Assembly: GCF_016427565.1 (NCBI RefSeq)
Contig: NZ_JAELXT010000012.1
Location: 58,098-122,097, forward strand
From: Microvirga splendida
GTDB lineage: Bacteria > Pseudomonadota > Alphaproteobacteria > Rhizobiales > Beijerinckiaceae
Length of the DNA stretch: 64,000 bases
Reading direction: 5' to 3'
The position numbers were made by a program, and so were the translations under genes. Below are positions 55,916 to 63,978 of the stretch, piece after piece (position 1 is the stretch's first letter; every line of letters starts with the position of its first letter). The notes beneath the pieces are model-generated. The model had not been told where the DNA came from. It saw only the letters and a program-made list of their open reading frames with translations, and ran no database searches.

Positions 55916-57007
55916 CTAGATCACCACGGTGATCTTCTCGGCGGCCCGGGTCAGGGCCGTGTAGAGCCAGCGGCTGCGGTGCTCGCGGAAGGCATAGGAC
56001 TCGTCGAAGAGCACGAGATCGTCCCACTGCGAGCCTTGCGCCTTGTGCACGGTCAGTGCGTAGCCATAGGTGAACTCGTCCGACTCCTTGCGCAGGACGA
56101 ACGGCACCTCCTCCTCCGTGCCCTCGAAGAAAGCCTTGTGCACGGCCACCTCCACGGACCGGCGACGGGGATCGTCGTCGGGCAGCACGTCCATGCGGAT
56201 GAAGTCGTTGCGGATGCCGCGCAGGGCCTGGATGCTCCAGGTGCCGCCGTTGAGCAGCCCCTTGATCTTGTCGTTGCGCAGGCAGACGAGCTTCTCGCCC
56301 GCGGCCGGCATGGGATCGCGGTAGCCGTTCAATTCGCGCAGGCGCGTGTTGTAGAGGCGCCGCGTCTTGTTGAGGCCGACCAGCACCTGATCGGCCGCCA
56401 TGACGGCGGCCGCATCGATCTCGCGGCGGCGGATGATGCGGCTGTCACCATAGGTGCCCGCCTCGAGGCGCCCGCCCTCGCGTACCGTCATCGAGAGATG
56501 GATGATCGGGTTGTCCTTGGCCTGGCGATGCACCTCCGTGAGCATCATGTCGGGCTCCCCTTCCGTGAAGAAGCCGCCGCCCTTGACCGGCGGCAGCTGC
56601 GCCGGGTCGCCGAGCACGAGAACCGGCTGACCAAAGGACAGGAGATCGCGCCCCAGCTCCTCGTCCACCATAGAGCATTCGTCGATGATGATGAGGTCGG
56701 CTTTCGAGGCCGGGCTCTGGCGGTTGATGACGAATTGCGGGCCGTTCTCGTCCGACTCCCGCGAGCGGTAGATCATCGAATGAATCGTGGAGGCATCCGC
56801 GCAGCCCTTCGTGCGCAGCACGAGCGCCGCCTTGCCCGTATAGGCGCCGAAGGCCACCTCGCCGTCCACGTGCTCGGCGATGTGCTTGGCGAGAGTCGTC
56901 TTGCCGGTGCCGGCATAGCCGAACAGGCGAAACACCGGACGGTCGCCGCGGCGCAGCCATTCGGCGACGGCTTTCAGGGCGGCGTCCTGTTGCGGCGACC
57001 AGGTCAT
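55916..57007 (-). CDS. RecD-like ATP-dependent DNA helicase, superfamily 1B
   Basis: A 363-residue helicase. Walker A is LFGYAGTGKTTLAKHIA near residue 30, Walker B is LIIIDECSMVDEELGRDLL, and motif III is LVLGDPAQLPPVKGGGFFT. The C-terminal UvrD_C_2 motif is TYGYALTVHKAQGSQWDDLVLFDE, followed by RWLYTALTRAAEKITVVI. It resembles the short RecD2/Dda-like helicases that act in repair or replication restart. Its start overlaps the stop of the DMT transporter gene by four bases, so they are coupled. Confidence 0.9.
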   Translation of the reverse strand: MTWSPQQDAALKAVAEWLRRGDRPVFRLFGYAGTGKTTLAKHIAEHVDGEVAFGAYTGKAALVLRTKGCADASTIHSMIYRSRESDENGPQFVINRQSPASKADLIIIDECSMVDEELGRDLLSFGQPVLVLGDPAQLPPVKGGGFFTEGEPDMMLTEVHRQAKDNPIIHLSMTVREGGRLEAGTYGDSRIIRRREIDAAAVMAADQVLVGLNKTRRLYNTRLRELNGYRDPMPAAGEKLVCLRNDKIKGLLNGGTWSIQALRGIRNDFIRMDVLPDDDPRRRSVEVAVHKAFFEGTEEEVPFVLRKESDEFTYGYALTVHKAQGSQWDDLVLFDESYAFREHRSRWLYTALTRAAEKITVVI

Positions 57008-57936
57008 GCGGTTCGTGCCTCACGGTGAAGGGAATAGAGAAGACCCACGATGATGCAGAAGCTTCCGAGGAAAACAAAGGGATCGAGCGGCTCGCCATAG
57101 AACTGCCAGCCGACGAAGGCGATGAGCGGGATGCGCATGAAGTCCAGGGGCACGACCATCGTGGCATCGCCCTGACGGTAGGCGTTGGTCAGGCAATAAT
57201 GCGCCAGCAGGCCGCCGAGCGAGATGCCGACCAAGGGCAGCACATGCGCCGACTGCACCTCGAGCCAGAAGGCCCGGCTCACGCCCGCGAGGTTCATGGG
57301 CAGCTGCAGCAGGTTCATGAAGAACAGGATCGAGAAGGTGCTCTCGGTCATCGTGAGGCGCTTGGTCATGATGGCCACGAGAGCGAAGCTGAAGGCCACG
57401 CCGAGCATCAGGAAACTGGCCGGCTGCAAGGATTCCAGGCCAGGCCGCAGGATCACGAGAATGCCGATGAAGCCAAGGATCACGGCCACCAATCGTCCTC
57501 GCGTCATCTTCTCCTTGAGCAGCGGAATCGCCAGCAGCGCCACCCAGGCCGGCGTGGTGAACTCGAGCGCGAAGACCGTTGCGAGCGGCAGGAGCGTGAG
57601 GCCGAAAGCCCATCCGTCCGTGCCGGCGAAATGCAGGACGTTGCGCGCGAGATGGAGACGGAAGCGCCGCGGCTTCAGGCCCGGCCTGAGCGCCGGTTTG
57701 AAGAGCGCAAGTCCAAGCAGGATCAGGACTCCGGCCGCGTTACGAACCGCCAGCATCTCGAAGATCGAGAAGCTGGCTGCGAGCGCGCGCACGGCGATGG
57801 CCGTTGCCGAGAAGGAAAGGAGTGCGCCGCTCATCCAGAGGACGACGGCAAGGATGCGGCGTTGGGGCACGATGGACCGGACGATGTGAATGCCCCTTCC
57901 GCTTACCCTGCCGCTTCCGTCGCGTGAAGCCTTCAT
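57004..57936 (-). CDS. DMT (EamA) family transporter
   Basis: A 310-residue inner-membrane protein with ten predicted helices in two EamA repeats (ATAIAVRALAASFSIFEMLAVRNAAGVLILLGLALF; VFALEFTTPAWVALLAIPLLKEKMTRGRLVAVILGFIGILVILRPG; QGDATMVVPLDFMRIPLIAFVGWQFYGEPLDPFVFLGSFCIIVG). Probably exports a metabolite; the substrate is unknown. GGAGG stands ten bases before the ATG at 57936. A further in-frame ATG at 57969 would add 11 residues. Confidence 0.85.
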   Translation of the reverse strand: MKASRDGSGRVSGRGIHIVRSIVPQRRILAVVLWMSGALLSFSATAIAVRALAASFSIFEMLAVRNAAGVLILLGLALFKPALRPGLKPRRFRLHLARNVLHFAGTDGWAFGLTLLPLATVFALEFTTPAWVALLAIPLLKEKMTRGRLVAVILGFIGILVILRPGLESLQPASFLMLGVAFSFALVAIMTKRLTMTESTFSILFFMNLLQLPMNLAGVSRAFWLEVQSAHVLPLVGISLGGLLAHYCLTNAYRQGDATMVVPLDFMRIPLIAFVGWQFYGEPLDPFVFLGSFCIIVGLLYSLHREARTA

Positions 57937-58199
57937 CGACACGATGCCTCCAGCGACCAAGACGCGCATGAGCGATTGTCGTCAGGTCGGCACACGACGT
58001 GTCGAGCGACAGGTCGTCGAACGTGATTCTTGACTCGAACTGTCGCTCCCATGCCGCATGTCATGCCGGAGAGACGATTTTTTCGAGCCGTGTCGGAGCG
58101 CGTTATCGGAGTCGTGAAAGACGCCGATCATCCCTCTCCGAGTGGGGAGGTCGGCACCGCGATGTTGAACGTTCCTGAAGATGTTCGAATACTCGCACG

Positions 58200-58213
58200 T
58201 TGAGTCATATCAA
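58200..58213. promoter_or_regulatory. FNR/Crp-like TTGA-N6-TCAA palindrome
   Basis: TTGAGTCATATCAA has the TTGA-N6-TCAA core bound by many Crp/Fnr-family regulators. It lies in the 570-base gap between the DMT gene and the H1-like gene, about 220 bases upstream of the EcfG-type promoter. GATGTTGAA (58161) and TTCAACATC (58216) also flank it as inverted copies. The rest of 57970-58430 is AT-rich and holds no gene that I can see. Confidence 0.3.
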
Positions 58214-58433
58214 CTTTCAACATCATGCAAGCCATTGAAATTTAGAGATTTTTCAGACAGCATACGACAGCCTTCCGATACGATCGCGCATGCCGCGGCC
58301 TCTCAGGAAGAGACGCTAACTGCCTCATCTCGCAACCGATATTGAGTCTTGCACCGGCAAGTGAAGAGAGCATCGTCGAGCAACATATCCACAGAAAAAG
58401 TGCGCGCTCTACTGTCTACACTTTCCGTTATTC

Positions 58434-58458
58434 GGAACCCCCTTGGTATAACGACGTT
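58434..58458 (+). promoter_or_regulatory. EcfG-type (general stress) promoter of the H1-like gene
   Basis: GGAAC (58434-58438), exactly 16 bases, then CGTT (58455-58458): a full match to the alphaproteobacterial EcfG consensus. The ATG follows at 58508, giving a leader of about 45 bases. Confidence 0.75.
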
Positions 58459-58507
58459 GCCTTGCAAGCGTGACGGTTGCACGCGAAGGCCCTTGAAGGA
58501 GGCGGCA

Positions 58508-59248
58508 ATGCCGACAGATACCAAGAACCCGCTGACGATGCTGTTCACGGGTGACACCGGTGCGACCAGCACCAAGAAGACCGCGAAGAAGAGCAGCTCT
58601 CGCAGCGGCTCGTCCAGCGCCAAGAAGTCCAGCGCCAAGAAGTCCGGCTCGAAGAGCTCGGGCGCCAAGAAGACGACGGCCAAGAAGACGGCTGCGAAGT
58701 CGACCGCGAAGTCGGCCTCGAAGTCCTCTGCCAAGTCCGGCGCCAAGAAGGCTACGGCGAAGAAGACCACAGCCAAGAAGACGGCTGCAAAGAAGACCAC
58801 CGCCAAGAAGACTGCCGCCAAGAAGACCTCGGCGAAGTCCTCTGCAAAGTCGGCGGCCAAGAAGACCACAGCCAAGAAGACCACCGCTAAGAAGACAGCG
58901 GCAAAGAAGACCACTGCCAAGAAGACGGCTCCCAAGAAGTCGACCGCCAAGAAGGCTTCGGCCAAGTCGAGCTCGTCGGCTTCCCGCAAGTCCTCGTCGG
59001 CTCGCTCGGGCGCATCGCGCTCCTCGGCCAAGAAGACGGCTTCGCGCAGCTCCAGCCGCGGCGCGGTGAAGTCCTCGTCCCGCAGCTCGGCCTCCAAGTC
59101 GCGCAGCGGCTCCAAGTCGGCGCCCAAGCGCGCTGCCGCCTCCACCAGCCGGACCTCTTCCACGAAGAAGTCGGGCAAAGTGGCCAAGCGTTCGTCCGGC
59201 TCCCGCTCGTCGAGCGCCCGCAAGAGCCCGTCGAAGTCGAAGCGCTAA
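58508..59248 (+). CDS. Histone H1-like Lys/Ala/Ser-rich nucleoid protein
   Basis: A 246-residue, extremely basic protein. After a 20-residue non-basic head ([20 protein letters not shown]) it is almost only Lys, Ala, Ser and Thr. Repeats of the form (T/S)AKKT(T/A)AKK run from about residue 50 to 155, then an SSS/RS-rich tail to the end. It resembles the C-terminal tail of histone H1 and the bacterial HctB/AlgP/PhaF-like proteins, which bind and condense DNA without a fixed fold. GAAGGAGG precedes the ATG. The EcfG-type promoter suggests it packs the chromosome under stress. Low-complexity repeats mean similarity alone cannot fix function. Confidence 0.8.
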   Translation: MPTDTKNPLTMLFTGDTGATSTKKTAKKSSSRSGSSSAKKSSAKKSGSKSSGAKKTTAKKTAAKSTAKSASKSSAKSGAKKATAKKTTAKKTAAKKTTAKKTAAKKTSAKSSAKSAAKKTTAKKTTAKKTAAKKTTAKKTAPKKSTAKKASAKSSSSASRKSSSARSGASRSSAKKTASRSSSRGAVKSSSRSSASKSRSGSKSAPKRAAASTSRTSSTKKSGKVAKRSSGSRSSSARKSPSKSKR

Positions 59249-59305
59249 GACGCATGCCGCACGCGCCGGGATAGGCTTCCCTATCGTCCGGCGCATGCGC
59301 ATAAA

Positions 59306-59338
59306 AAATCGCCCGGTGAAAGCCGGGCGATTTCTTTT
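59306..59338 (+). terminator. Rho-independent terminator of the H1-like gene
   Basis: AAATCGCCCGG and CCGGGCGATTT form an 11-pair stem with a TGAAAG loop, followed by CTTTTT. The A-run on the left lets it work for the convergent PRC-barrel gene as well. Confidence 0.9.
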
Positions 59339-59353
59339 TCAGGTTGGACCGGG

Positions 59354-59767
59354 CTACCGGCCCGTGCTCATCGGGTCGCTGGCGCCCCAGTAGGGGGTGG
59401 CGTTGTAGTAGCGGTGGACATGCTCCTCCCATTCCCGGTCGTAGGAGGCATCGTGCCCTTCCGCGCTGCGCCGGGGAGCGCCGCGCAGCTGATCCTCGTT
59501 GAGGTTCAGCTCGTAGGCATCCAGCTCCGTGTTGTACTTCAGGACACCCCAGGGAAGGGTGTAGTATTCCTCGCCGAGACCCATGAAGCCGCCGAAGCTC
59601 ATGACCGCATAGGCCACCTTGCCGGACCGCTTCTCGATCATCACGCGCTCGATCGTCCCGATCTTCTCACCGTCCGAGCGGCGGACCGGCGTTCCCTCGA
59701 CCTTGTCGCTGGCGATCAGGCTGTGGGTTTCGCGAACGTCACCGCTCTGTGCCGTCGTCTGCATCAT
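59354..59767 (-). CDS. PRC-barrel domain-containing protein
   Basis: A 137-residue cytoplasmic protein. The PRC-barrel occupies about residues 15-90 (LIASDKVEGTPVRRSDGEKIGTIERVMIEKRSGKVAYAVMSFGGFMGLGEEYYTLPWGVLKYNTELDAYELN). A polar tail with tyrosines and histidines follows (HDASYDREWEEHVHRYYNATPYWGASDP). Such stand-alone PRC-barrels are common in Hyphomicrobiales and often stress-induced; molecular function unknown. AAGGAGCGAG precedes the ATG pair at 59767/59764. An EcfG-type promoter lies at 59798-59823. Confidence 0.88.
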   Translation of the reverse strand: MMQTTAQSGDVRETHSLIASDKVEGTPVRRSDGEKIGTIERVMIEKRSGKVAYAVMSFGGFMGLGEEYYTLPWGVLKYNTELDAYELNLNEDQLRGAPRRSAEGHDASYDREWEEHVHRYYNATPYWGASDPMSTGR

Positions 59768-59797
59768 CTCGCTCCTTCGTGTGTGAGATCCTAAGGC

Positions 59798-59823
59798 AAC
59801 GCTCGGGTCGAAAACCCGGTTCC
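59798..59823 (-). promoter_or_regulatory. EcfG-type (general stress) promoter of the PRC-barrel gene
   Basis: On the minus strand GGAAC (59823-59819), 17 bases, then CGTT (59801-59798). Full consensus match; the ATG is about 30 bases further on. Confidence 0.75.
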
Positions 59824-59885
59824 GATCCCCCGCCCCGCTTCTCAAGGCTTTCCAAGGCTCAGGCCCGGACCGAAGCGCTGCCGTA

Positions 59886-59910
59886 GGAACCCCCTTACCG
59901 CCCTCACGTT
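59886..59910 (+). promoter_or_regulatory. EcfG-type (general stress) promoter of the long SDR gene
   Basis: GGAAC (59886-59890), exactly 16 bases, then CGTT (59907-59910). Full consensus match, divergent from the PRC-barrel promoter 63 bases away. The SDR ATG is at 59953. Confidence 0.75.
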
Positions 59911-59952
59911 GATCAACGCTTCCAGAAACATGAGGACATGAAGGAGATTGCC

Positions 59953-61113
59953 ATGGCGGTTCGCCAGAAGCCGGTCGAGGAGCAGGTGGTCGTCATCACC
60001 GGCGCATCCAGCGGCATCGGACTTGCAACAGCGCACCTGTTCGCCGAGCGCGGCGCCAGAGGCCTCGTTCTCGTGGCCCGCAACGAGGAGGCTCTGCGCA
60101 AGATCGCCGACGAGCTCAGCCAAGGCCGCACCCGCGCCGTTGCGGTGGCGGCGGATGTCAGCAAGCGGGAGGATCTGGAGCGCGTGGCGCGCACGGCCAT
60201 CGACACCTTCGGCGGCTTCGACACCTGGGTGAACGATGCAGCCGTGGCCCTGTACGGTGCCCTCACCGAGATCCCCATGGAGGATCAGCGGCAGCTCTTC
60301 GACGTCAACTATTGGGGCGTCGTGAACGGCTCCATGATCGCCGCCGACCACCTGCGCCGCCGCGGCGGCACCATCATCAATGTGGGCAGCGTCCTGTCCG
60401 AGCGGACCATGATCCTGCAGACCCAGTACTCCGCCTCCAAGCATGCGGTGAAGGCCTTCACCGACGGCCTGCGCATGGAGCTGGAGAACCAGGGCGCTCC
60501 GATTGCGATCACGCTGATCAAGCCCTCCTCCATCGACACGCCTTATGTCGAGCACGCCCGCAACTACCTCGACCACAACAACGCCGTTCCGCCGCCGGCC
60601 TACGATCCGCATCTGGTGGCGAAGGCGATTGCTTTCTCGGCCGAGAACCAGCGGCGCGAGATCACCGTCGGGTTCGGCGGCTGGGTGATCGGCGCCATGG
60701 GCAAGGTGGCCCCGCGCCTCTTGGACAAGGCGATGGAGTGGACGGGCTACGGCTCGCAGACCACCGACCAGCCGGAGCGGCCCGGCATGCGCGACAACCT
60801 CTATCAGGCCCGCCAGGACGGCGACATGTACTCGTCCCTTCCGGGCGAGCCGCGCAAGACGAGCCTGCTGCTCGAGGCGCAGCTTCATCCCCTCGTCACG
60901 GCCACCATCCTGGCCGGCGTGGCGGCCGGGATCGCGGCGCTGTTCATGCCGCCTCTCGGTGGAGGCCGGCGCCGGCGCCAGGTCAAGCGCCCGACGCCGC
61001 GCTACCAGCCCACCATGCGGCGCACCGGCAACGGGCACGACAAGCGCACCCTCGGTCCGGGCCATGTGAGCCAGCGCGGCCCCTATGAGGGCCGTCCGCA
61101 ACCGCGGCACTGA
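59953..61113 (+). CDS. SDR family oxidoreductase with C-terminal membrane segment
   Basis: A 386-residue protein, about 130 longer than a classical SDR. The core (residues 1-250) has VVVITGASSGIGLATAHLFAERG, VNDAAVALYGALTEIP, the catalytic Ser in IINVGSVLSERTM and Tyr-x-x-x-Lys in QYSASKHAVKAFTDGLRMELE. The extension ends with a hydrophobic helix (PLVTATILAGVAAGIAALFMPPLGG) and a strongly basic Arg/Pro tail (RRRRQVKRPTPRYQPTMRRTG). It is probably anchored in the membrane; the substrate is unknown. GAAGGAGA precedes the ATG at 59953, under an EcfG-type promoter. Confidence 0.88.
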   Translation: MAVRQKPVEEQVVVITGASSGIGLATAHLFAERGARGLVLVARNEEALRKIADELSQGRTRAVAVAADVSKREDLERVARTAIDTFGGFDTWVNDAAVALYGALTEIPMEDQRQLFDVNYWGVVNGSMIAADHLRRRGGTIINVGSVLSERTMILQTQYSASKHAVKAFTDGLRMELENQGAPIAITLIKPSSIDTPYVEHARNYLDHNNAVPPPAYDPHLVAKAIAFSAENQRREITVGFGGWVIGAMGKVAPRLLDKAMEWTGYGSQTTDQPERPGMRDNLYQARQDGDMYSSLPGEPRKTSLLLEAQLHPLVTATILAGVAAGIAALFMPPLGGGRRRRQVKRPTPRYQPTMRRTGNGHDKRTLGPGHVSQRGPYEGRPQPRH

Positions 61114-61123
61114 CGACGCAAGA

Positions 61124-61150
61124 GGGCCGGATCGCCGATCCGGCCCTTCT
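61124..61150 (+). terminator. Rho-independent terminator after the long SDR gene
   Basis: GGGCCGGAT and ATCCGGCCC form a nine-pair stem with a CGCCG loop, followed by TTCT. It begins ten bases after the stop; the T-run is short. Confidence 0.7.
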
Positions 61151-61219
61151 CATAAAGAGCGACAAGATGGCCGCCTCCAGCACGTTCCGAAGTGAAGGCA
61201 TGCGGGTTAGCCTTTGGGC

Positions 61220-62140
61220 ATGAACCCGATTCGCTTCTCCGCTCTCGCGCTCGCCCTCGTCCTCGGCGGTTCCGCCGCCGCGCAGGACAAGGGCACCCTG
61301 AACCCGAAGCCTCTGCCGCCGCTCGCCAACCCGAGCGATCCGAAGCTGGCCGCCAAGGAACTCTTCGGCCGCCGCACCACGCCGACCGACCTGCGCGCGC
61401 GCTCCATCGGCGGCTATGCCCGCGGCTGCGTGGCCGGCGCGGCGGCCATCCCGTTCGACGGCGAAAACTGGCAGGTCATGCGCCTGTCCCGCAACCGCAA
61501 CTGGGGCCACCCGCAGCTGATCGACTTCCTGCAGCGCTTCGCCACCCGTCTTCCCTCCGTCAACGGCTGGCCGGGCATCCTCGTGGGCGACATCTCGCAG
61601 CCGCGCGGCGGGCCGATGCTCACGGGCCACGCCTCGCACCAGATCGGCCTCGATGCGGATATCTGGCTCACGCCCATGCCCGACCGCCGCCTGTCGCGGG
61701 CCGAGCGGGAGGAGCTGTCGGCCACCAACATGGTGCGCGACGACTGGCTCGACGTGGATCCCAACCGCTGGACGCCGCAGCACACCGCCCTCATCCGCGC
61801 TGCCGCGCAGGAACGAAGCGTCGCCCGGATCTTCGTGAACCCGGCCATCAAGAAGGCGCTCTGCCGCGAGGCGGGCGCGGACCGCGGCTGGCTCACCAAG
61901 GTGCGGCCCATGTGGGGCCACAACTATCACTTCCACATCCGCCTCGCCTGCCCGGCCGGCAGTGCCGGGTGCTCGGACCAGGATCCGCCCCCCGGGGGCG
62001 ACGGCTGCGGCGCGGAGCTTGCAGGATGGTTCACGCCCCAGATGCTGAACCCGAAGCCGGGCAAGCCGCGCCCGCCCCTGACCATGGCGCAGCTGCCCAA
62101 CGAGTGCCGCAGCGTTCTCGAGGCGCCCGACGGGCCCTGA
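61220..62140 (+). CDS. mepA: Penicillin-insensitive murein endopeptidase MepA
   Basis: A 306-residue periplasmic metallopeptidase with a signal peptide (MNPIRFSALALALVLGGSAAAQ). The LAS-type zinc site is visible in TGHASHQIGLDADIWL (His-x6-Asp) and MWGHNYHFHIRLACP (His-x-His). It cuts the D-Ala-meso-DAP cross-links of peptidoglycan and is not inhibited by penicillin. Six cysteines in the C-terminal third probably form disulfides. Start at ATG 61220; a TTG two codons earlier is also possible. Confidence 0.94.
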   Translation: MNPIRFSALALALVLGGSAAAQDKGTLNPKPLPPLANPSDPKLAAKELFGRRTTPTDLRARSIGGYARGCVAGAAAIPFDGENWQVMRLSRNRNWGHPQLIDFLQRFATRLPSVNGWPGILVGDISQPRGGPMLTGHASHQIGLDADIWLTPMPDRRLSRAEREELSATNMVRDDWLDVDPNRWTPQHTALIRAAAQERSVARIFVNPAIKKALCREAGADRGWLTKVRPMWGHNYHFHIRLACPAGSAGCSDQDPPPGGDGCGAELAGWFTPQMLNPKPGKPRPPLTMAQLPNECRSVLEAPDGP

Positions 62141-62143
62141 ACC

Positions 62144-62181
62144 AAAAAGAGCGGCTCCCCCTGCCGGAGGCGAGCCGCTCT
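62144..62181 (-). terminator. Rho-independent terminator of msrA
   Basis: On the minus strand AGAGCGGCTC and GAGCCGCTCT form a ten-pair stem, followed by TTTTGG. It begins 26 bases after the msrA stop and also sits just behind the convergent mepA. Confidence 0.88.
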
Positions 62182-62206
62182 GAAGACTCAAGATAAGTGG
62201 ACCGGC

Positions 62207-62866
62207 CTATTCGGCCGCGACGCCCACGCCGACGGGGCAGGACACCCCGGTGCCGCCCAGGCCGCAATAGCCGTTCGGATTCTTGGCCAGGTACTGCTGG
62301 TGGTAATCCTCGGCGAAGTAGAACGGACCCGCGTCCAGGATCTCGGTGGTGACCGGCCCGTAGCCCTTGGCGGCCAGCGCCTCGGCGTAGGCCGCCTTGG
62401 ACGTCTCGGCGGCCCGGCGCTGGTTCTCGTCGAACACGTAGATGCCCGACCGGTACTGGGTGCCCACATCGTTGCCCTGGCGCATGCCCTGGGTGGGGTC
62501 GTGGTTCTCCCAGAAGGTCTTCAGCAGGGCCTCGTAGGAAATCGTCTTAGGATCGAAAACCACGAGCACCACCTCGTTATGGCCGGTGAGGCCCGAACAG
62601 ACCTCCTCGTAGGTGGGGTTCGGGGTGGTGCCGGCAGCATAGCCCGCGGCGGTGACCCAGATGCCGTCGCCCAGCTGCCAGAATTTGCGCTCGGCGCCCC
62701 AGAAGCAGCCGAGACCGAACAGGGCCTTCTCCATGCCGTCCGGATAGGGCGGCAGCAGCGGGCGCCCGTTGACGAAGTGCCGCTCGGCGGTGGGGATCGC
62801 GCCGGACCGGCCCGGCAGGGCCTCGGCGGCGGTCGGCAGGTCGATGCGTTTGCGGAAGCTGAACAT
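62207..62866 (-). CDS. msrA: Peptide-methionine (S)-S-oxide reductase MsrA
   Basis: A 219-residue repair enzyme that reduces methionine-S-sulfoxide. The catalytic cysteine is in [17 protein letters not shown] near residue 53. [47 protein letters not shown] and [29 protein letters not shown] follow; the last two cysteines are the resolving pair. An N-terminal extension of about 45 residues ([19 protein letters not shown]) is usual for alphaproteobacterial MsrA. Confidence 0.96.
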   Translation of the reverse strand: MFSFRKRIDLPTAAEALPGRSGAIPTAERHFVNGRPLLPPYPDGMEKALFGLGCFWGAERKFWQLGDGIWVTAAGYAAGTTPNPTYEEVCSGLTGHNEVVLVVFDPKTISYEALLKTFWENHDPTQGMRQGNDVGTQYRSGIYVFDENQRRAAETSKAAYAEALAAKGYGPVTTEILDAGPFYFAEDYHQQYLAKNPNGYCGLGGTGVSCPVGVGVAAE

Positions 62867-62952
62867 GGGGGGTTCCTCGCGTGACCCCGCTTATGTAGTC
62901 ACTGCTCCGGGCGAGTGGGAGAGCCCGCTTGCGTCACCTTGCCGTGAAGGCC

Positions 62953-63273
62953 TCAGCGCTCGGCCAAGTAGCCGATGGGCTCCAGGGGCTTTTGGCCCAG
63001 CCACAAAAGGAACGCCCCGATGATGAAGCCGGTCAACGAGGCGGGCAGCTGAAGGCCGTAAGTGGCGATGGGCTCCCACAGCCACGGAGAGCTGGGTTGC
63101 GCGACGCCTCCTTCCAGGCCGGCCATGCTGCCAGGAAAGATGACGCCGGCCACCTTGCCGATGGGGGCAAACGATACAGCATTGTTGACGATGGAGCGTG
63201 TTCCATCAATGACCAGTCCGACAAACCCTGCCGCGATCAGCAGGAGGCCGAGGCTACGCGCGAGAAACTTCAA
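62953..63273 (-). CDS. Small membrane protein of unknown function
   Basis: A 106-residue protein with two hydrophobic helices: FLARSLGLLLIAAGFVGLVIDG at the N-terminus and LPASLTGFIIGAFLLWLG at the C-terminus. A short periplasmic loop (GTRSIVNNAVSFAPIGKVAGVIFPG) lies between. I recognise the type from Hyphomicrobiales genomes but not a function. There is no ATG. TTG at 63273 is preferred because GGAGAGG stands nine bases upstream; a TTG at 63291 lies within that site. Confidence 0.65.
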   Translation of the reverse strand: MKFLARSLGLLLIAAGFVGLVIDGTRSIVNNAVSFAPIGKVAGVIFPGSMAGLEGGVAQPSSPWLWEPIATYGLQLPASLTGFIIGAFLLWLGQKPLEPIGYLAER

Positions 63274-63479
63274 GGGAGGATACCTCTCCAAACAGAGGGG
63301 AGATTATCTAGTCTCTTTTGTCGCAATGGCAAAGGCGATTCCGGATGATTTGTCACAAGTTCGGTCTTGCCTTTTGTCCACGTTTAGCGATACACGGGCG
63401 CTCCGCAGACGTAAGCGGAGAACCTGACCAGCCTGCCGAACCGGCGGGCCAAGGTTCCTGAGCCGAGAAGGCTCTCGCT

Positions 63480-63569
63480 GGAGGGGTGGCCGAGTGGTTG
63501 AAGGCGCACGCCTGGAAAGTGTGTATACGGGAAACCGTATCGCGGGTTCGAATCCCGCTCCCTCCGCCA
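63480..63569 (+). tRNA. tRNA-Ser (anticodon GGA)
   Basis: A 90-base tRNA. The acceptor starts GGAGGGG and pairs with TCCCTCC, with G73 as discriminator and an encoded CCA end (63567-63569). The D-loop is GCCGAGTGGTTGAAGGC, the anticodon loop CTGGAAA with anticodon GGA reading UCC and UCU. A long variable arm (GTATACGGGAAACCGTATC), as required for class II serine tRNA, and the T-loop GGGTTCGAATCCC complete it. Confidence 0.97.
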
Positions 63570-63978
63570 CTATCTAACTCTCTGAAATAGCAGAATTATG
63601 CTCTTCGGCACACCTTCTGCTAATGCCCGAATTCTTGTGCCAATTTTGACGCAGCCATTTTCTGGCAAGCGCTCTCTGGGGTTCGGAGAAGGGCCTTTCA
63701 ACCCCAACTGCGCCTCTCTTCTCCGCTTGCAAACAACCCAGTCCGGTTGTGGCGTGACAGGCAAGTGCGCGTGTGTTCCCTCGAACCAACGACTGCATTC
63801 CACTCGATACCGGAAATATGGCTAAGGCCAGCTTAGTGCCATGTGTGGACGGCTCCCTATTGGCAAGGGCTTTGTTGAACGCTTCTGCAAGGCTGGTCGG
63901 TGCGGCCATGTGTTCGACCTGTTTGGTCTTGTTTCGGAAAAATGGAGAGCACTTCTTGTATGAAGCAGGAGGATCTCC
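63570..63978. other. Gap downstream of tRNA-Ser
   Basis: 409 bases of clearly lower GC than the rest of the window. Open frames of 75 and 111 codons overlap on opposite strands without family or a good ribosome site, so I call no gene. Regions just 3' of serine tRNAs are common integration points, but no repeat of the tRNA end is visible here to mark an attachment site. Confidence 0.4.

Noticed and set aside
58303..59223. Open minus-strand frame of 306 codons, Leu/Ala/Val/Phe-rich
   Set aside because: It is the antisense of the lysine-codon repeats in the H1-like gene (AAG read as CTT); no ribosome site or family.
63304..63570. Minus-strand frame of 88 codons starting [21 protein letters not shown]
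   Set aside because: This is the well-known spurious translation of the antisense of a serine tRNA.
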